DNA from: Vibrio jasicida CAIM 1864 = LMG 25398 | GTDB taxonomy: Bacteria; Pseudomonadota; Gammaproteobacteria; Enterobacterales; Vibrionaceae | Assembly (NCBI RefSeq): GCF_000400365.1 | Contig: NZ_BAOG01000044.1 | Span: 62,001-126,000, forward strand | Direction: 5' to 3' | Length of the DNA stretch: 64,000 bases | In this document: positions 61,822-64,000 of the stretch, one piece after another | How positions within the stretch are numbered: position 1 is the stretch's first letter | Layout of the letters: every line of letters begins with the position of its first letter | Program-made: the position numbers and the translations under genes | The notes under the pieces: generated by a model | Database searches by the model: none | What the model saw: the letters and a program-made list of their open reading frames with translations, nothing else | What the model was told of the DNA's origin: nothing

Positions 61822-63540
61822 TTATAATAGTTCCGTGAGTTCAATGTCTTGATAAATTACTGACATTAAGACCGTTTTACCTGAGTTATGAGATCGGCAA
61901 TGACGAGTTAGATTGACCCTTTTAACTTCTGGTAACCAACCACTAAACACGACTTCTTTGCAATACTGATCCACAAACTCAGCCTCGCGCAAAAAAATCT
62001 TTTGGCTCCATGTTTCATCAACACACGTCAGTTGGAAATAATCATCCGGTTGATCGCATTGGGGGTTACTTTTATAAGTAATTACGATGCCTTCGCTTGA
62101 GGAGTTAACAACAGCGGCGGCAACACCCTGCTCTTTTTGACTGACAATATTGTAATCTGATTTGCTTGGCACTTGAGTATCGAGATTCGGCAGCGAAATC
62201 ACAGGTTCGGAGCTCGCATCAAAGTTGTGAGCAGAAGAATAATCACTCAGATCTACTTTAACCGCTTTTTCATTATTCCCGCTCTTTAATTCATTGAGTT
62301 GCTGAGTATTGAGTTGAGTCCGAGAATAATAAAAAGCAACATCACTTTGTACGCTACCGTTTATTTTGTATGGAAGCCAAATATGAGGCAAAGGAACACC
62401 AAGTGGCTCTCTCTTTGTTTTACTTCCAGCCTTAAATGGACTCAATTCGGTTTGAAGTAATTCTGTGTATGTTTCGCCTTCGTTAGGCCAATCAGCGACC
62501 ACTACCTCAACTTCTTCTCCAGTAAGACCAAAAACACGGGCACAAGCGTATTCGTCCAACACACCCTCATAGACTTTTTTACCGTCTTGGTACAGCTGAA
62601 ACGCTTCCCCTGACAGAAATGCTTCGGAGTCTTCATCATATAAGCTGATATCGACCGATCTTTGAGGCGAGGACTTAGTGCTTTGGTAGAGTGATAGATC
62701 GACATCAGAAAAGCGTCCGTCGTTTTGAACTTGGATTTCTCGCCAAACTTCTGATTGCCAAACGACATAAATATAACCGCGATCGATAGATACATACCCT
62801 GAATCACTCTTATGAACTGGAACTACCGGCACCAACACGTTATCCCACTCATCCATCTGCGTCTCTTTATCAACGGGTTGCAGGTCACCGGCGAGTTTAA
62901 GCAAGATCGGCTGAGGCTGGTCGGAACAAGGGATTTTGATATAGAGTGTTTTGCCCTCAGATTCGAGATCTTTAAAGGTCGCTAGGCTGCGGTGTTTATT
63001 TTCTGTATCGGCCTTGCCCACTGTAACTTTTTCTTTTTGAGCGTCCGTTTTACCCAACATCAAACATGCTGCATTGCTGGACCACTGCCCTGCAAACTCA
63101 ACAACGATTTTTTGATCTGGGCTCGGCTCAGAAGGTACATGCGTGTAACTACGAACTAGAGCAACATCGTCAGTAACCTGCTTGTAACCCGCTTTAAAAA
63201 CTTTGCTTTCATTCGAAGCTGATACAGAGTCAACAAGCGATTTAAGTCTAGGGAAGCTTTGTAACTGAGAGTCCGTTAATGGCGACCTACGAGCAAAGGA
63301 AGATAATGAGACCCAACTGCCTTTCCCAAGTTCGGCTCTGATCGCTGCTAGCAATCCGCTGGTCGTTTTTTTAGAAGAAAGAGAAATCTTTTGCGCAAAC
63401 TCTTTAGGGAGGTTTCTAAGGATGTCATCTGAATTTCGCAAACGCGAAAGCTGTCCTATACACTCGTCTGGTGTAAGAACATAAGGTAGCTCGCTGGAGG
63501 AAAGCTTCGAGCTAGGTATAAATTTGCAAACTAAATGCAT
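61822..63540 (-). CDS. MIX-motif T6SS protein (effector or cargo adaptor)
   Basis: About 572 residues from the ATG at 63540, which has GGAG seven bases upstream (an upstream start at 63585 adds 15 atypical residues). The MIX core is visible at about 250-270: SIDRGYIYVVWQSEVWREIQ, matching R-x-G-x-x-Y then W-x-E of the motif shared by Vibrio T6SS effectors such as VP1388. After it comes a small beta-sandwich (SLYDEDSEAFLSGEAF, VYEGVLDEYACARVFGL) and a beta-rich C terminus of about 200 residues without a toxin family I recognise. First gene of the operon with the lipoprotein and giant gene. Place and motif point to a secreted protein. Confidence 0.9.
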   Translation of the reverse strand: MHLVCKFIPSSKLSSSELPYVLTPDECIGQLSRLRNSDDILRNLPKEFAQKISLSSKKTTSGLLAAIRAELGKGSWVSLSSFARRSPLTDSQLQSFPRLKSLVDSVSASNESKVFKAGYKQVTDDVALVRSYTHVPSEPSPDQKIVVEFAGQWSSNAACLMLGKTDAQKEKVTVGKADTENKHRSLATFKDLESEGKTLYIKIPCSDQPQPILLKLAGDLQPVDKETQMDEWDNVLVPVVPVHKSDSGYVSIDRGYIYVVWQSEVWREIQVQNDGRFSDVDLSLYQSTKSSPQRSVDISLYDEDSEAFLSGEAFQLYQDGKKVYEGVLDEYACARVFGLTGEEVEVVVADWPNEGETYTELLQTELSPFKAGSKTKREPLGVPLPHIWLPYKINGSVQSDVAFYYSRTQLNTQQLNELKSGNNEKAVKVDLSDYSSAHNFDASSEPVISLPNLDTQVPSKSDYNIVSQKEQGVAAAVVNSSSEGIVITYKSNPQCDQPDDYFQLTCVDETWSQKIFLREAEFVDQYCKEVVFSGWLPEVKRVNLTRHCRSHNSGKTVLMSVIYQDIELTELL

Positions 63541-64000
63541 TTGAATTCTCCACAACCAACATCGTAAATATGGTTGCGGTGACATTTAAGCTGATAAGGC
63601 TTACAAGTACGATTTGGTGCGCTAATGCTACTAATTTAATTTATAACATTCAATCACATAGAAAAATCAACAAATAAGCTGAGAGCCACCCAAAAGACAT
63701 ATTCGCTAGAAAATAAGTCATTTAAACTACAAACAAAGACAAAATAACTAGATATTTAAATCAAAAAGAAGGATTCAAATAAAAGGATTTTTTTTATTTT
63801 TGGGCAGAAGTTAACAGTTTCTATTGGGCAAATGACACCTCTGAGAGAGGCTCTGAAGGAATGACCTTCCTCAGCAACAACTGATAATGAATTGCTACTG
63901 AGGAAGTATGAATAAAAAGGTGAGCGCGTGTCACACTCACAAAAAAGCGCAACTACTTTGAAGCAATGCTAGGCTGGTGTCGCTTCATCACAGTCACAAA
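63541..64000. other. Region upstream of the MIX operon to the window end
   Basis: 460 bases, AT-rich from about 63620 to 63830, presumed to hold the MIX operon promoter on the minus strand. It contains a hairpin at 63866-63906 (listed separately). No credible gene; a short open stretch at the very end is discussed among rejected items. No clear sigma-54 or sigma-70 site was found. Confidence 0.55.
63866..63906. repeat. Inverted repeat with 9-base arms near the window end
   Basis: CTTCCTCAG (63866-63874) pairs exactly with CTGAGGAAG (63898-63906); GCAA/TTGC can extend the stem with a two-base bulge. No T run on either side, so it is not an obvious terminator. Confidence 0.5.

Noticed and set aside
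63907..63963. 17-codon plus-strand frame starting at ATG 63908 with an AGGAAGT stretch upstream.
   Set aside because: Too short, no homology clue, and the apparent ribosome-binding site is one arm of the inverted repeat.
63953..64000. Open minus-strand frame from the window edge to a TAG at 63953, possible C-terminal end of a gene.
   Set aside because: Only 15 codons are visible, with no recognisable motif; too short to support a gene call.

Overview
The window reads as a chromosomal segment of a marine Vibrio, most likely the Harveyi/Parahaemolyticus clade. This rests on gene content and order, not on a database match. A complete type VI secretion cluster occupies about 20.5-63.5 kb. Its layout resembles the T6SS1 cluster known from V. 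parahaemolyticus: a MIX-motif gene at one end, ClpV next to a sigma-54 activator, an Lrp-type regulator inside, and a PAAR-AHH nuclease effector at the other end. No rRNA, tRNA, CRISPR array, transposase or integrase was recognised.

Left part (1-20.1 kb): ordinary and signalling genes. There is a RarD-type permease cut by the window edge, a TauE/SafE permease, a lone MSHA-like pilin, CheV, a nitroreductase and a methyl-accepting chemotaxis protein. A NarL-type response regulator and a LysR regulator end convergently. Then comes a four-gene minus-strand operon: a BvgS/VieS-like hybrid kinase, a REC-EAL phosphodiesterase, a NarL-type regulator and a GGDEF cyclase, so one phosphorelay sits with both a maker and a breaker of c-di-GMP. 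It is followed by a coupled operon of TonB-dependent receptor, YfiR-like periplasmic protein and YfiN-like (CHASE8-HAMP-PAS-GGDEF) cyclase.

T6SS part (20.5-63.5 kb): all thirteen core components are present (TssA, B, C, D/Hcp, E, F, G, H/ClpV, I/VgrG, J, K, L, M). Accessory genes are an FHA protein, a PpkA-like kinase, a VasL-like ImpA protein, an outer-membrane barrel, a DUF2169 protein, a catalytically dead thiolase-fold protein and a small OB-fold/beta-helix 'mini-spike' protein. Transcription units seen: (i) minus, barrel-FHA-TssJ-TssK-TssL-PAAR/AHH effector and two tandem copies of a two-gene immunity unit; (ii) plus, VasL-like-TssM-Lrp; (iii) minus, Hcp-VgrG-mini-spike-unknown-DUF2169-pseudothiolase, then kinase-TssA-B-C, a hairpin terminator, then TssE-F-G; (iv) plus, ClpV-sigma-54 activator; (v) minus, MIX protein-lipoprotein-1563-residue OmpA-domain protein. 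A near-consensus sigma-54 promoter precedes hcp, matching the activator encoded beside clpV.

Most worth a second look: the MIX/lipoprotein/giant-protein operon, whose toxin and immunity roles cannot be assigned by eye; the duplicated immunity unit with a terminator in one copy and its decayed relic in the other; the adaptor set (DUF2169, pseudothiolase, mini-spike) far from the only PAAR-like protein; and the phosphorelay and YfiR/TonB c-di-GMP operons.
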